A stretch of 64,000 bases of DNA from Sophora flavescens (Eukaryota; Streptophyta; Magnoliopsida; Fabales; Fabaceae): NCBI GenBank assembly GCA_030762895.1, contig CM061062.1:282344397-282408396 (forward strand), written 5' to 3'. This document shows, piece by piece, positions 1 to 11,303 of this stretch. Both the position numbers and the translations under genes were made by a program. Each line of letters starts with the position of its first letter. The first letter of the stretch is position 1. The notes beneath the pieces are model-generated. The model saw nothing but the letters and a program-made list of their open reading frames with translations. It was not told where the DNA came from and made no database searches.

Positions 1-146
1 GCTCATTTTCTTCACTTTTCAAGCTCTATTTCATCCAAGCTCCATCAAGGCTAATTCTGAGCATTTTTCCTTAAATTCCTTCAAAACAACACCAAGAAAC
101 CGCTTCACCCGTTCCAAGGGAAAAACTAACTAAAATCACACTATCA
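1..146 (-). repeat. 3' LTR fragment of the Athila-like element
   Basis: This matches 4231-4441 almost base for base, from the segment beginning near ttcacttttcaagct to the shared terminus cacactatca. It lacks about 67 bases that the 5' LTR has between two copies of taaaatca, which looks like a deletion between short direct repeats. The rest of the LTR lies left of the window. Confidence 0.85.
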
Positions 147-165
147 AATCACCCCAAGCTTATTC
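147..165 (-). other. Polypurine tract of the Athila-like element
   Basis: On the minus strand this reads as a purine-rich stretch containing AAGCTTGGGGTGATT directly before the LTR start TGATAGTG. This is where plus-strand DNA priming is expected for an LTR retrotransposon. Confidence 0.6.
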
Positions 166-1802
166 AATTGCTTGTCCTCAAGCAATCACTAAGGCCAGAA
201 GATCAAAATTATCAAAGCATGGATAGTGAACCAAGAACCCGAGTAAATACTAATCCAAGTAATAGGCATTTCAAACAATTCAGCAAGAGATAATCAGTTC
301 AAGTCCAATTAGAAGATTAGGTTTCTTAGATTCATATTCTCACTGATTTGGGCATGCTTTCTCACCTGAAGCTCATCCCAAGCTTGTTCATTTTCTTGGT
401 TCTCTTTCTCACCTCACTCAAGTGTTAGGGATATAAGACAATTCGCTCCATTTTCCTCAAGGAATGAATTCTACCATAGGCTTGAATGTCAACCAAATCT
501 CTACTTTATTAATGAAAACAATTAAGAATCAAGAGGTCTTTACTTCGGTTGTAACGGGGCCCTGGGATTAATTGTTAGGTGGGGAAATCAAGAAAATGAC
601 ATTTCAAAAGGCTATACAAACTATCAAGCATTGCAAACATGACCTTCTAAAATACCCTTTTGGGTTTCGATTCCTCTTTCCACCTTTCTTTTCTTTCTTT
701 TCCTTTTATTTCTCATTTCTTTTGTCATCCCCTTCACTATAGATTTTTATTTTTCTTTTGTTTTTCTTTTATTTGGAGAAGGGGAGATTTTTTCCACTCA
801 AGAGAAATATTTTTATGATTCTTTCATCCCATACTTTTTTTCAACTACCTTTTACCCTTTTGTAATACTTTAGAAGGTCCCTTATCAAGCATCATTTATC
901 CACATATTCCAGGGTACCAAGAAAAGTATTTTTTCATCTAGGCTCAAAATTGGGAAACTAAGGGGTAGCATTTAGTCATTCAAAGCTCAGAAGGCCAGAA
1001 AAATACCTAGTGCCTCCCTCATTTTCAAAAATGTTTTCAAAAATTTTTAAGCTTCAAAATGGTTTCAAGTCAAGTTCTAGAGAAAATCATCCAAGAGGAA
1101 TAACACTCTAACACAAAAAGTGGGGTAGATTTAGTGAGTACCCCTTTGGCTCAAAATCTCACATTTTGTAGTTCAAAAATCAGTGAGCAACACAAATCTA
1201 TAGAACCATATGCTAATTATCAACTATCCAAGATTATCTCAAACATTTTTATTTGTAGCCATATCACAAGAATAACAAATTGGGTTCAACAATTCACTAT
1301 CAAAATTTTATTTGGCACTAAGTTCTCACAATTGGGATGCAAAATCTAAGCAAGGTCAATCTAATTGTGTGATCATGCAAACTACATGCAAAACTATATG
1401 AATGCAACATGAACAATGCAAATGCAAAATACCCCTACCCCAAGCTTAAGAATTTACATTGTCCCCAATGTAAACAATCAAGTTAGAGAGAGGAAAAAAA
1501 TGGAACGACTTACCGAGACGGTAGCGGGTGTTGGCTCTAATTCCAGTCAGAAACTTGTTGGAAAATGCATCACGCCCATGAGCCTGATGGTTGCTGCCTT
1601 TGCTCTTTTCCTTGTCCTCTTGCTCTCCCTTCCTTCTTTCCCTGAAATCACTTGGCAAATCTCAATTTATTATTTTTCCTCTTGATCTTCTCAAATTATT
1701 CAAGAGGTTAAATTCAAAAACAAAATCTAACTAAAGAGAAGGGTTAAGAAAAGTTGGGTTTCCTCTCAATAAGCGCTTCTTTAACGTCACTAGCTTGACG
1801 TT
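166..1802. other. Non-coding internal region of the Athila-like element
   Basis: About 1.6 kb without a credible gene. It has T-rich and C/T-rich tracts (660-860), and a second purine-tract-like motif on the minus strand at about 1430-1470 (AAGCTTGGGGTAGGGG preceded by TTGGGGACAATG). At 1750-1800 lies a block with AAGCGCTT followed on the minus strand by a GAGAGGAAACCCAAC-like stretch, which resembles a block found in many Athila internal regions. Small ORFs at 1134-1349 and 1416-1685 show no recognisable protein. Confidence 0.5.
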
Positions 1803-2792
1803 CTAGGATCCTCCTCCCGGATCAAATGGCTTGTGGAGTGGCGATTGTAGCAGCAGTATGACTCTATCCACGGTTCCACCTAGCCAGTGTGTGAAAACAC
1901 CATTGACCTCTTTAACTACAATAATGCACTCACTTCCTAGCGGGTCAAATGGCATTTTCACCAGGAAGTTTGACAGACAAGTGGAAGGGATTAACTTTCC
2001 AATCTCCACACATGCATGCAAGCCAACATATTTTTCCAATGCATCAAATTCAAGTTGCTCATCAAGCATAGTGGAGTCCACTACCACTTCATCTTCATTT
2101 TGAACTATCCCCCAAACCAGATTCTGCTCAAGCAATGCTTCATGTGGGTATTGTACTAACTGTTTGTAAATCTCCCCCACTTGCATTTTGAAGCTTTGCG
2201 TCAGAGCATCGATACAATCATAATTGGCTCTTGCCTTGGCCTCAGAGGTGGATAGTTCTTGGGAATATTGTTCTAGAGCATCTTTCAACGGTGTTTGCTC
2301 CTTCCATTCCTATTCCTCTTCTTGTTGCTCTTCTACCACCACCACTTCATCTTCAATCACGTCCATGTTAGCCAATAGATTCTCTTCAATTTGAATTCCA
2401 TGTGGCTTTTCTGCTAGTAACTTACAGAATTCACTGGCTTGTTCTTCCAATTTCTGAAAGATGTCGCTTAGTGACGTCATTATCTTACTAGCATTTTTCC
2501 CTGCTCGCATCTCAGTCCTCTGAATCATGGAACCAATTTCCTCCAGGCTACGCTCTATGCACAAGCTCAAAGTATAAGCATCTATATCACAAAGAATCTC
2601 TAGCCAATCAGGATCCAGCTCGAAGTGTGGTGGTGGTTGCAAGGATGACAAATAGGACTGCCATTCCTCCTTGGAGTAAATCTTCACGTGCTTAATAGTG
2701 ATACCATCAAACACGATCCAGTCAAGTTGAGCTTCCCAAGTTGGATGGTAATGATAGTCCATGTGTTTCCTCACCCTTGCACAAACAAACAC
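1803..2792 (-). pseudogene. Element-borne acidic ORF of unknown function, split by one stop
   Basis: Two minus-strand ORFs (2310-2792, 160 aa; 1803-2288, 161 aa) are in the same frame, separated by one TAG at 2310-2312 and 21 bases, so they look like one protein of about 330 residues. The N-terminal part has a tryptophan-rich start (HPTWEAQLDWIVFDG). The middle is helical and acidic and ends in a Glu/Val run before the stop. The second half is helical, then hydrophobic. I see no zinc knuckle, protease or RT motif. It lies just after the primer-binding site, where gag normally sits, so it may be a gag-like or acquired protein of this non-autonomous family. I do not recognise its family. Confidence 0.5.
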
Positions 2793-2910
2793 TCAAAAGA
2801 AAAAAAATCAAATATGTACAAAGAAAATGTCAGATATATACAGAAAAATAAAAGATAAAAATGTCTAAATTAGTTGCCTCCTTTGTTACTAATGATATTG
2901 TCAAACCCAA

Positions 2911-2928
2911 TCCCCGGCAACGGCGCCA
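2911..2928 (-). other. Primer-binding site, tRNA-Asp type
   Basis: The plus strand reads tccccggcaacggcgcca, the 3' end of plant tRNA-Asp including CCA, so the minus-strand element carries its complement. It lies six bases inside the LTR border at 2935. This primer choice is typical of Athila retrotransposons. Confidence 0.85.
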
Positions 2929-2934
2929 AAAACT

Positions 2935-4441
2935 TGTTGGACGAATTTGGGCAAGTATACCCAGTCGTGCAAGTAATACGGTGGTGAGACCGGCTATCGT
3001 ATCCACGAGGATTGGATGTCAACTACCAATTCACAAACTTAGCAACTATCTAGAATATGAAGAGAAATCAAAACAAATAAAAGAAAAGGAATAAAATCTT
3101 TTTGTCTTTTTGGGGACTTTTAACAAACACTTGGAGTGCAGAAAGGATATGTTGGGACTAGACTTCACCAAACCTCTACCTCATGCAATACCAGGACTAG
3201 ATACCTCCCATTAATGCTTCAAATATTAAAATCAATCCACTAAACTACTCAAGCCCCGATTCCTCGGAAGGGAAGAGCCTAAATCCACCAATAGACCCTA
3301 ATTCCTTAGGTGGCCTAGATTAATCCATTTGCATTAAGATTAAGGATTACGCGATTACTAGTAAACCAAACTCCATTCCTAGATGCAAGGATTATTAGGT
3401 GATTAAATTCAATTCCGGTTCTAATACGAATTTCCCAATTGCATATCAAAACACTAATCGAGTCATGGGGGTGCAAGCCACAACAAGCATTAAGCATGGA
3501 AAATTAATCACTAATACGAAGGCATGAACACAGAATAATCAGTCAAGACAAATACATAATAATTAGTTTGATTACATCTAATCCCAACAAACTAGGATTA
3601 GCTACTCATAAAAGAGAAAGCCAAACCAGAAAAATAGGAGAAGAGAAAGGAAGAAAGGGAGAACTCCATTGAAGCTTCCCACTGTCGTCACAGCAACCCC
3701 CTAACTCAGCTCCCTCTTAGGGTTGGAACCCTAGTCCAGCCGCAGCCTCCAAGTGCCTCCAAGTGCCCCCCTCCAAAACTCTCTTCATTCTGCCCTAAAA
3801 CAGCAACTTATACCAATCAGACTCTGCGCGCACTCGCGAGGCGAATGGCTTCTCGCGAGGTGAATATTAAAAATATGGTCTTCAGAGATTTGATCTCTCG
3901 CGAGGCGAGAGTTGCTCGCGGGGCGAAACAGTAAGGTTCTTCTCAAATACGGCCGTGATGAGTATCAGAGCCTGGGCGTGATGGCTTCTGTTCCTCAGGC
4001 TCGCGAGGCGAGACATGATTCGCGTGGCGAGACAGAAATGATTGCATTCTCTGGCACAGTCAGTCTTCAGTCTCACGTGGCGAGTAGCCTCTCGCGGGAC
4101 GAGCCTTTCCTGTGACAGCTTCTGACTTTTGCCTCCTTCTCTTCTCAGTTTTCTTGATCATGGCCGTGATGGTCATCACGGCTAGGCCGTGATGGTCAAC
4201 ACGGCTAGGCCGTGATGGGCTCTGCTTGGCTCATTTTATTCACTTTTCAAGCTATATTTCATCCAAGCTCCATCAAGGCTAATTCTGAGCATTTTTCCTT
4301 AAATTCCTGCAAAACAACACCAAGAAACCGCTTCACCCGTTCCAAGGGAAAAACTAACTAAAATCAAATAAAGAATGCCTAATCTATATGAAATATGCAT
4401 GCAAAAGTGTACAGAAAACATCATGTAAAATCACACTATCA
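2935..4441 (-). repeat. 5' LTR of the Athila-like element (about 1.5 kb)
   Basis: It runs TGTTGG to CACTATCA on the plus strand, so it has TG...CA ends. Inside are two families of short GC-rich repeats that stand out from the AT-rich background: variants of ctcgcgaggcgag at about 3830-4100, and palindromic ggccgtgatgg/catcacggc units at 4160-4220. The same repeat types recur inside the CACTA element at 60390-60770. Confidence 0.8.
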
Positions 4442-6224
4442 ATATACAACCCAACTCAAACTCCTAAGCTGGTCATTATATCAAATATTCATTGGAGAGA
4501 CCCCCAATCAAAATACTTTCCCAACCTCTAACACTAGGTCTTCAAGTGAGTTAGAAAGACTCCTATGCAACATCGGTACTAAAGTACCAAGGTACTACAG
4601 CAAAACTCGAAGAGACCTGATATAACTGTAAGAGTGAGACACCGGCAAATGGATATATCATACAACAACCATATACATGATACATACAACACATTGGCAT
4701 ATTAGCATTTAAGCATTATTCATAGATAAAATAACAAGTGTTATATCAGTGGATCTTATACCCGAATCAATCAGTTTTATAAAGATAATGAACGACACTT
4801 CAATCATCATACTCTAAACTTAATCTCATGAGATACCATCACCATTTTATCATTAAGAAAGAAAGAGTTGATCAGGCTCATATGCCACATTGGCAAGTTT
4901 TCTCTGTCACCTCATGAACCCGGATCAACATCATCACGAATCCCTTGTAACGGCCATTCGGATGTATACCTCATCGAATACCACATCTTAAGCGGGTATT
5001 CGATTAACTCAAGCACGTCTGGTAAGGGGAAATGCATATGAATAAAAGAGTTTTCATTATCGAGATTTTTCATTACTTGAAAATCAATAACACAGGACGC
5101 GTAGTCTGAGTGCTCAATCACAATACCTTAGACCGATGCCGCAGTCCAAGATTGTGGTCGTAGAAACAATTATAATTTTATCCATGTTTTATTTCAACAT
5201 GATAAGGACTCCTAGCCCATAACAACGAAATTAGGACACAAAGTCCTCAATTCCAGGATTATGACTCCAAGCCCATAATATCATGATTAGGACCCTTGGC
5301 CCATAATTCTTGACACAGAGCACAGATCACATGCTTATAACTGAATACTAGAGGCGACGTCTCGCGAACTAGATTCTCTTTCACATGTGCTTACTTTCTT
5401 CTCAGTGAAAATCAAAAACCAAAACAAAACCTCGGTCACTTATCCAAGTAACCGGAACGTTTCTAAATCATTTAGGGAAAAATCTTTTCCTTTACAAATT
5501 CTTTTACAAAACAATTTGGAAATTCATTTGCTTTTGAAATCCTTGATGGAATAATGTCAAACATTTTCAAAGGGGTTTTTCCTTCATAAAACACATAGTT
5601 CGAAAAGGGTTTTCTCTCATACAAACTTTGGATCATAAAAAGGTCATTTCTATTGACTTAAAAAAAACTTCAACGTTTCTTTTCAAAACTAGAATCTCAT
5701 TCTCTTGAAGTAAGCGTTTTTAACAAGGAACTTTTATAAATGAAACCAATACTTTCAAAGTTCTATTCAAGGCTTATTAAGGCTTTTAATCCTTATAATA
5801 ATTGTGCACAGACTCAAGTCCGGCTTCTCAAACTTCAATCAACAGTAATATATTGTCAACAATAATATCACAATTAACGACAATTCATCACATATATACA
5901 ACTCACAATACTTTAAGGCAAGTAATAATCAACTTCAAGTAATAATCACAATAGTTCAAGTAAACAAGTCATTCAAGTATTTGCTCGTATCATAATAATA
6001 TTCAAATCACTCAAGTGAACACATACACACATGCATATAGTCATCGAATATCCCTAGGCAATCCCCTCTTACCTTCCGTGAAGGTAAGGAGATTAGATGC
6101 TTGAAGAGATATACCACGAACGTCCTTGTTTCCTCCGCGATGGAAGTCTACGGTTATGAACACAAAATCACAAGTTAAAATCAAACAAGAACACTAAACC
6201 ACGAGGCATAGGTTTGGCCAAGAC
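4442..6224 (-). repeat. Inverted family X LTR fragment, copy A
   Basis: Reverse-complement similarity to the family X LTRs: for example 4620-4670 matches the complement of 28990-29030, and 5400-5470 matches the complement of 27870-27930. It is cut on the left by the Athila-like insertion and ends on the right at the junction with the Y LTR at 6225. The same junction occurs in copy B at 47215/47216, so A and B descend from one rearranged ancestor. Around 5190-5310, aggactcc..agcccataa units are repeated. Confidence 0.75.
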
Positions 6225-6250
6225 TAGTGCAAATAAAATATAAATAATTA

Positions 6251-6441
6251 CCCAAGAACGTTTTAATGAGATGGAACGGGTCTCTTCCAGTTTAATCAGA
6301 GGTCTCGAGTTCGAATCTTGGCCCTGGGAATGCAGTAGTGTTAAAACTCTTGAGGGAGAGCTTTGCCTCCCTTGTGGTCCTACCCGGCTCGAGGGTTAGT
6401 CTCCACGGTTGGGCCTGAAAGATACCCAAGGAAAACCAAAA
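6251..6441 (+). mobile_element. tRNA-related SINE-like insertion in the Y LTR, copy A
   Basis: About 190 bp with a pol III B-box-like GAGTTCGAATC at 6307-6317, a GC-rich 3' part (ccttgtggtcctacccggct) and an A-rich tail. It is flanked by a near-perfect direct repeat: aaataaaatataaataatta at 6231-6250 and aaataaaatataatta at 6442-6457. Long duplications and an A-rich 3' end are expected for SINEs. The A box is weak. The same insertion is in copies B and C. Confidence 0.6.
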
Positions 6442-6532
6442 AAATAAAATATAATTACGAGGTTTAGTGTAAAGGATTTGCTAATATAAAATTTATTAAA
6501 GTTGTTTAGTAACAAAAAAAAAGGAATATCAA

Positions 6533-6534
<2 letters not shown>

Positions 6535-6574
<40 letters not shown>
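6535..6574. repeat. (TA)n microsatellite in the Y LTR, copy A
   Basis: An uninterrupted TA run of about 20 units followed by aaacatagtgatgtg. The same site holds a somewhat longer run in copy B (47529-47569) and only a short run in copy C (53419-53431). Its place in the LTR, ahead of a conserved leader, fits a TATA-box role. Confidence 0.8.
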
Positions 6575-6576
<2 letters not shown>

Positions 6577-7894
6577 ATAGTGATGTGAATAAGGCTAAAG
6601 GTGGGTTCCAGACTTTACCGTGGGCCTATTCGGGTTGTTTTTCCCTATTCTCGTTTCTCTGGCGAAGAAGTGAAGCAGCCCTCTCTAATCCAAGTGCCTA
6701 CGTCCTCTCGCGCTCTACTTCTTCTTCGATCAGCTCAGGTTCGAATCCTCTTTTTTTGTTTTATTCATTTGAAATTCATCACTGATCCTTCTTGCTCCCT
6801 GATTCATTAATTGCATTCAATTGTTATTGAGCCACTGCTGTGTGTGATTGTAGCGTTCATAGTGTTTATTGTGAAATAGTTGCTTTTTACTATGACATGA
6901 AATTCGAGGTGGTCCTGGTGAGAGAATGACTCTTTGACTATGAAGTGTTTGAAGTTTGTTGTGGCTTGTTTGGTCATGAGTCGTTTAACAAATAATATGT
7001 TGTTAAATATTAATAGTTTGCTTCAACATTGCGTGTGCTTATTAACCCTTTCGATCTCATTCATGGGAAATCCAAACACAACTATTTTTTCACCCGCTAT
7101 GCTAGCGGATGAGACAAACCAAACAGAGCCTAAATGACTATATGCTAATATAATAATAATACTATTGTAAAATATAATGTGATGATACTTGTATACTATA
7201 TATATTACAATAAAATTATGATATAATAATATTGTCATATCAAATTATAAAGTTATAGTTATATAGCAAGTGAAAGGTGAGATTGAAACGCTGAAATCGG
7301 TGGTTTCATTCAGCTCAAAGGTGTGAGAGCAGAGCAACACTAATATCTCGCAGCAATGGGGAAGACTAGTGATACAAGTGCAACTATAGCAACATATGGA
7401 TCCAAAAACACCAGTGAACAGAAGAAGAATTTTTAGAGAAGCACTACCTTTGATCATAAATAATTTTTAGAGTATTTTGGAGTCTTCGAGAGGTGAGTAA
7501 CAGTACTTTTTTCAAACACTCTCCATGGTATTTTTATGTGTTTACGGTGATTTTAAAATTGATGAACTCATATTTCAATTCATTGTTTTGCTTACAAAAT
7601 TTAGGTGACTGTATTCCTTATTTGTATGTGCGTGGAAGGTTCTACATTATAGTTTTTTTTTGGAATTTGAATTGAATATATGATTGATATTTGTACTAGT
7701 TGAATGATATGCTTGATGACATATGTTATGTCTTGATGTTCGTGATTGTCATAGTGTAGTTATAAAATTACTTGAAGACAGGATATGAGTCTATTTGGTA
7801 TGCATGATAAGATTAAATATTTAATTTATGGTAAATGAGTTGTTATGTGTATAAGACATGAAATTTATGCCTTGTGATGAATTGTATGATGTTT

Positions 7895-8130
7895 GCTGCA
7901 ATACCACCTATGATAGGGGTATCGAAGTGAAATACCGCCTTAATGGGGTATCGAAAGTGACATCGCCATGTGGTTGGGAAGTCGAAAATGAGTAATACTA
8001 CCTAAAAAGGAGTATTGAAAGTAACACCGCCACAGGTTGGGGTGTCGAAAAAGGAGAAATACCACCATGTGCACATGAGAGGTATCGAAATGGAAATGTC
8101 CCCGACAAGAGGGTGACATCGAAACACTCC
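7895..8130 (+). repeat. Imperfect repeats in the Y LTR, copy A
   Basis: Units of the form ataccacc/ataccgcc ... ggggtatcgaaa recur about six times with a variable spacing of 30-45 bases. The same block is at about 48895-49120 (copy B) and 54757-54980 (copy C). It is non-coding and probably an LTR regulatory or leader region. Confidence 0.65.
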
Positions 8131-8856
8131 TCATGAGTAGGGGTGGGCAATGGGACCCCATTGTCGTGTGATGTGTGAAGTTATGGCATGCCGGGAAGAG
8201 ACCAATTTAATTAGGAGGTCTTCCGGCCGCTTGGATTAATCTAGAATTTATTTGATATATGGAATGTGATGTATTGAGACGAGTTATTGTTACGTTATAT
8301 GCTATTGAGTTGATGAGATTATTATTGATATTAAAAGTATTTTCTTTTATATATATTATTTTGGGAAATTAGCGGATACCATGGACAGTTTTTTCCGGTT
8401 ACCTCACCGGCTGAAAACAACACTATTTTCGAAACATTTTATAAATGTATTGTTGTGTACTGGGATTTTATATCTCATTATAAGTGTTGTTTTCAGAGCC
8501 CGAGGACATCGCCGTTGAGGATCCAGAGATCTGAAGAGTTATCTTTGATTAGCTAGTTGGTTAGCAATGTAGTATGGTTTAGAGTATATGCAGACGACGT
8601 CCCTTGGTTTACATACTATTTTTCCCAGATTGTAATTAGACGCCCGGTTTTGAGGCTTTTAGTTTTTATTCAAATGATTGGATTTAATGATATTTTCAAT
8701 ACTATGTAAATACTATTATTTTATTTAATACGAGGTATTTTCATACTTAGTTATTTGAGAAAAAATTTATGACTTGAGTTTTTTTAATTAAATGTTTTGA
8801 AGGATTTTTATTGAAATTAATTTGGGTTACTAATGTAACGAAGGGCGTTACATATT

Positions 8857-8868
8857 TGGTATCAGAGC
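8857..8868 (+). other. Primer-binding site (iMet type), Y copy A
   Basis: TGGTATCAGAGC, complementary to the 3' end of initiator tRNA-Met, lies four bases after the LTR end. This sets the plus-strand orientation of the element. Confidence 0.85.
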
Positions 8869-10190
8869 AGTTCGATTCTAAATCGGACTGTGGCATTGGG
8901 GCTTTTATAACACAAAACTTGGGTGCATAGGATGCTTGTTAGAGTTATAAATGATGCATGCTATTCTTTGGGATATTGGACTTGATCAACCCAGTATTTC
9001 ATTGGTAGTGAGCAGATTTATGGCGATTAATAGGCGAGGGACAAACATTGCACTTGCACCAACTTTGGATTGTATAGCCAGAGTTATGCAAGCGCAGGCG
9101 GGGACTCTTCGTCAACTAAAGGGGAATGGAGGCCAGTCACTAATGAAGTGGTGGCAACCTAGGACCCTTAACACGTGGGGCTTTTTGAATTCAAGAAGAA
9201 AAATCCGCCATCCATCAGAGGTAGCTTAGATCCAAAGGAGACTGAATTTCTTCTACTCGTTAAGGAGAAAAAGTTATTATATTGTTTGATTCAGGAGCAA
9301 CGCATTCCTTGATACATCCTTTATGTGTGAAAATTTGGAGATACCAATCTTTCATTTGTCCTTTGATTCATATGTTTCTACTCCTATAGGGGATATTCTT
9401 GTTCTCCCATTGATTGTTTAAATTGTTTCCTTGTGCATCAAGACACTCCTTATGAAATCAATATTATAGCAATTTATGTGTTAGATGTTATTCTTGGTAT
9501 GAACTTATTGTCGTCTAAGCTTGTTGTCATTAAGTACCCTGATTGAACTATTTTTGCCTCTTCACAACCAATGTATTTGATCCTTCGCTGTCAACTATTA
9601 TTGTATCTGTTGTTCCTTGTAATAAGTGCTTAGCTGAGAGAGCTCAAGGATACATACTTTTGTTCTCTGCTAAGATAGAGACTGACAGTAGTGTTACGGC
9701 TAAACCTGTAGTGTGCGAGTTTCAAGATATTTTTCTTAAAGAGGTCTCTAGCTTACCTCCATAAAAGGAAATTGAGTTCAAAATAGGTCTCGTGTCTAGG
9801 AGTGGACCAGTGTCGAAAGAGCCTTATAGAATCGCACCCCTGGAGTTATGTGAGCTTAAGAAACAATTAAAGGAGTTGTTAGAAAATGGGTTTTCACACG
9901 TAGATTTGTCTATTAGGGAAAAAAATGGGATTTTAGGGTTGTTGATTCATTATTATTTAATTATAGTGTTCAAAAAGTTCCACTTTGATTATTGTTAAGA
10001 AATATGTTTGATTTTGTGGTAAGTTTTAAGTGCTTTTAGTAAAAAAAAAATAGTTAATTATGAGGCAAAGAAGACTGGCAGAATTTCTTAAGAACTGTGA
10101 TTTTGAGTTAAAACACATCCAGGAAAAACCAAGATGTATCAAGAATTAAAAAAGGTGTATCGATGGACAAGGATAAAAATAGATGTTATA
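8869..10190 (+). pseudogene. Decayed, internally deleted gag-pol of family Y, copy A
   Basis: Short remnants of a Ty3/gypsy polyprotein in the usual order but with large gaps. A gag start-like NPPSIRGSLDPKE is at about 9208-9246, joined almost directly to a protease with LFDSGATHSLIHP at about 9278-9316. Next come the RT start (VREFQDIF near 9716, then SRSGPVSKEPYRIAP at 9795-9840), the end of RNase H (LAEFLKNCDFELKHIQEKP at about 10077-10130), and the beginning of the integrase zinc domain (MYQELKKVYRW at about 10133-10165). The gag core, RT palm, most of RNase H and most of integrase are missing, and stops and frameshifts break the rest. Copy B has the same deletions, so they predate the duplication. 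The best fit is the Tekay/Del-like group. Confidence 0.7.
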
Positions 10191-10967
10191 TTAAAGAAGC
10201 TATATACATCATGTAATTTCGTTACATTATTTTTTTTAGGATCATTTTTCTTGAATTTTCAAATTACCTTTCAAGTGACCAAATATTAATCGCGATTAAT
10301 AGACCCTTTGGATTTGCATTCCATATAGATTAATGGCATGTCTAATCTCAACAAACATATATTTCTTATCAAAAATTGAAAAAAAAAATGTTATTTCTTA
10401 TTCGTATGTGCCTACTTAAAGATCAAGTTGGAACTGATTTCTTAGTACTATTATGGTATTTATTGGTGAATTTTTTTTTAGAGATGTTTTTGCACATTGT
10501 CTGTGCAGTTAAGTTACAAGTTTATTGAATCTTATTCTCCATGTTGTTATCACTTTTATTTTAAGTAAGATTTTCTTATCAATAGAAATTGAAACTATTT
10601 CTTTTTCTTGTGAAATTACCAACTTGGGCTAGATAAGAATTAGTATGTGGATACCGCTACTGCTTCCCTTTCTTTATTTTTATCTATAAAATTTATCCGT
10701 TCTGAAAATAATATAAGAAATTTGGCGTTGAGACTATAAGAGGCTATTAGATCTATGTATGGATGTATAAAATATTACTTCGATTTCTTTTGTTGATTGT
10801 TTGTTATAAATTTAATGTGTGAGAATGCTTATAATGATGAAATACAAGTGAAGATATTATAATTATAGTAGGATGGTCAGAAACAAATGCTTAAGTGCGT
10901 GATTTTATTATATAAATATTATTATTTTACTTCATTTTAAATATATTTTTATAGTTAAGGTGTCATA
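10191..10967. other. AT-rich non-coding filler inside Y copy A
   Basis: About 780 bases shared with copy B (51510-52290) with no recognisable coding. It replaces the integrase core of the parental element. Similarity to B stops near 10967, just after ttatagttaaggtgtcat. Confidence 0.6.
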
Positions 10968-11303
10968 TCCAAATCTTATTATTTAGATACGGGCATATCC
11001 AAATCTTTACGAATCCACTCAAAATAAGATTTTTACCTTTTTTTTCTTGCCTATTTAGAATCCCTCAAACTTTGACGTAATCAATGATTCAGATTCTACT
11101 AGGATCTCTCATCAATGTCGTAATATCATACCGTGGGATTTGGCTCCTCTAAAGTAAGGAGATGGTAAAGTAACCGATGAGTTACTAGTAAATGTTAACT
11201 TTGTAGTCTATACCGTATAAAACATTTTGGAAAATGCTAACTAATACCCTTAGAACATTATTTAAGAAATCAAGAAAGGGAAATTTGTATGAGATATAAT
11301 GTG
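10968..11303. other. Unassigned spacer
   Basis: AT-rich, no ORF of note. A short direct repeat, catatccaaatct, occurs at about 10967-10979 and 10995-11008. I see no gene or element border until the MITE at 11304. Confidence 0.5.

Larger units (their letters stand above)
1..4441 (-). mobile_element. Non-autonomous Athila-like LTR retrotransposon, 3' LTR cut by window edge
   Basis: A minus-strand LTR element. The first 146 bases match the end of the LTR at 2935-4441. Beside that LTR lies the 3' end of tRNA-Asp, so the primer-binding site is tRNA-Asp type, as in Athila elements. The internal region is only about 2.8 kb and has no protease, RT or integrase, so the element cannot move by its own enzymes. 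It has an Athila-style spacing of a conserved block near 1750-1790 and purine-rich tracts before the 3' LTR. It inserted into the inverted X LTR fragment that continues at 4442. The target duplication cannot be tested because the other end lies outside the window. Confidence 0.8.
6225..8852 (+). repeat. Family Y LTR, copy A (5' end missing)
   Basis: Over 2.6 kb it matches 47216-49849 and most of 53106-55336. It ends in gggcgttaca immediately before an iMet primer-binding site. Compared with the LTR starting at 53043 it lacks the first 63 bases. It carries a SINE-like insertion (6251-6441), a (TA)n tract (6535-6574) beside a TATA-like aaacatag leader, and a block of imperfect repeats at about 7895-8130. 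Confidence 0.8.

Noticed and set aside
1134..1685. Small ORFs in the Athila-like internal region
   Set aside because: Overlap on both strands, no recognisable domain, low complexity.
2911..2928. tRNA-Asp gene fragment
   Set aside because: Only the 3' 18 bases are present and they border an LTR, so it is a primer-binding site. The same holds for 38430-38447 (tRNA-Arg) and the iMet sites.
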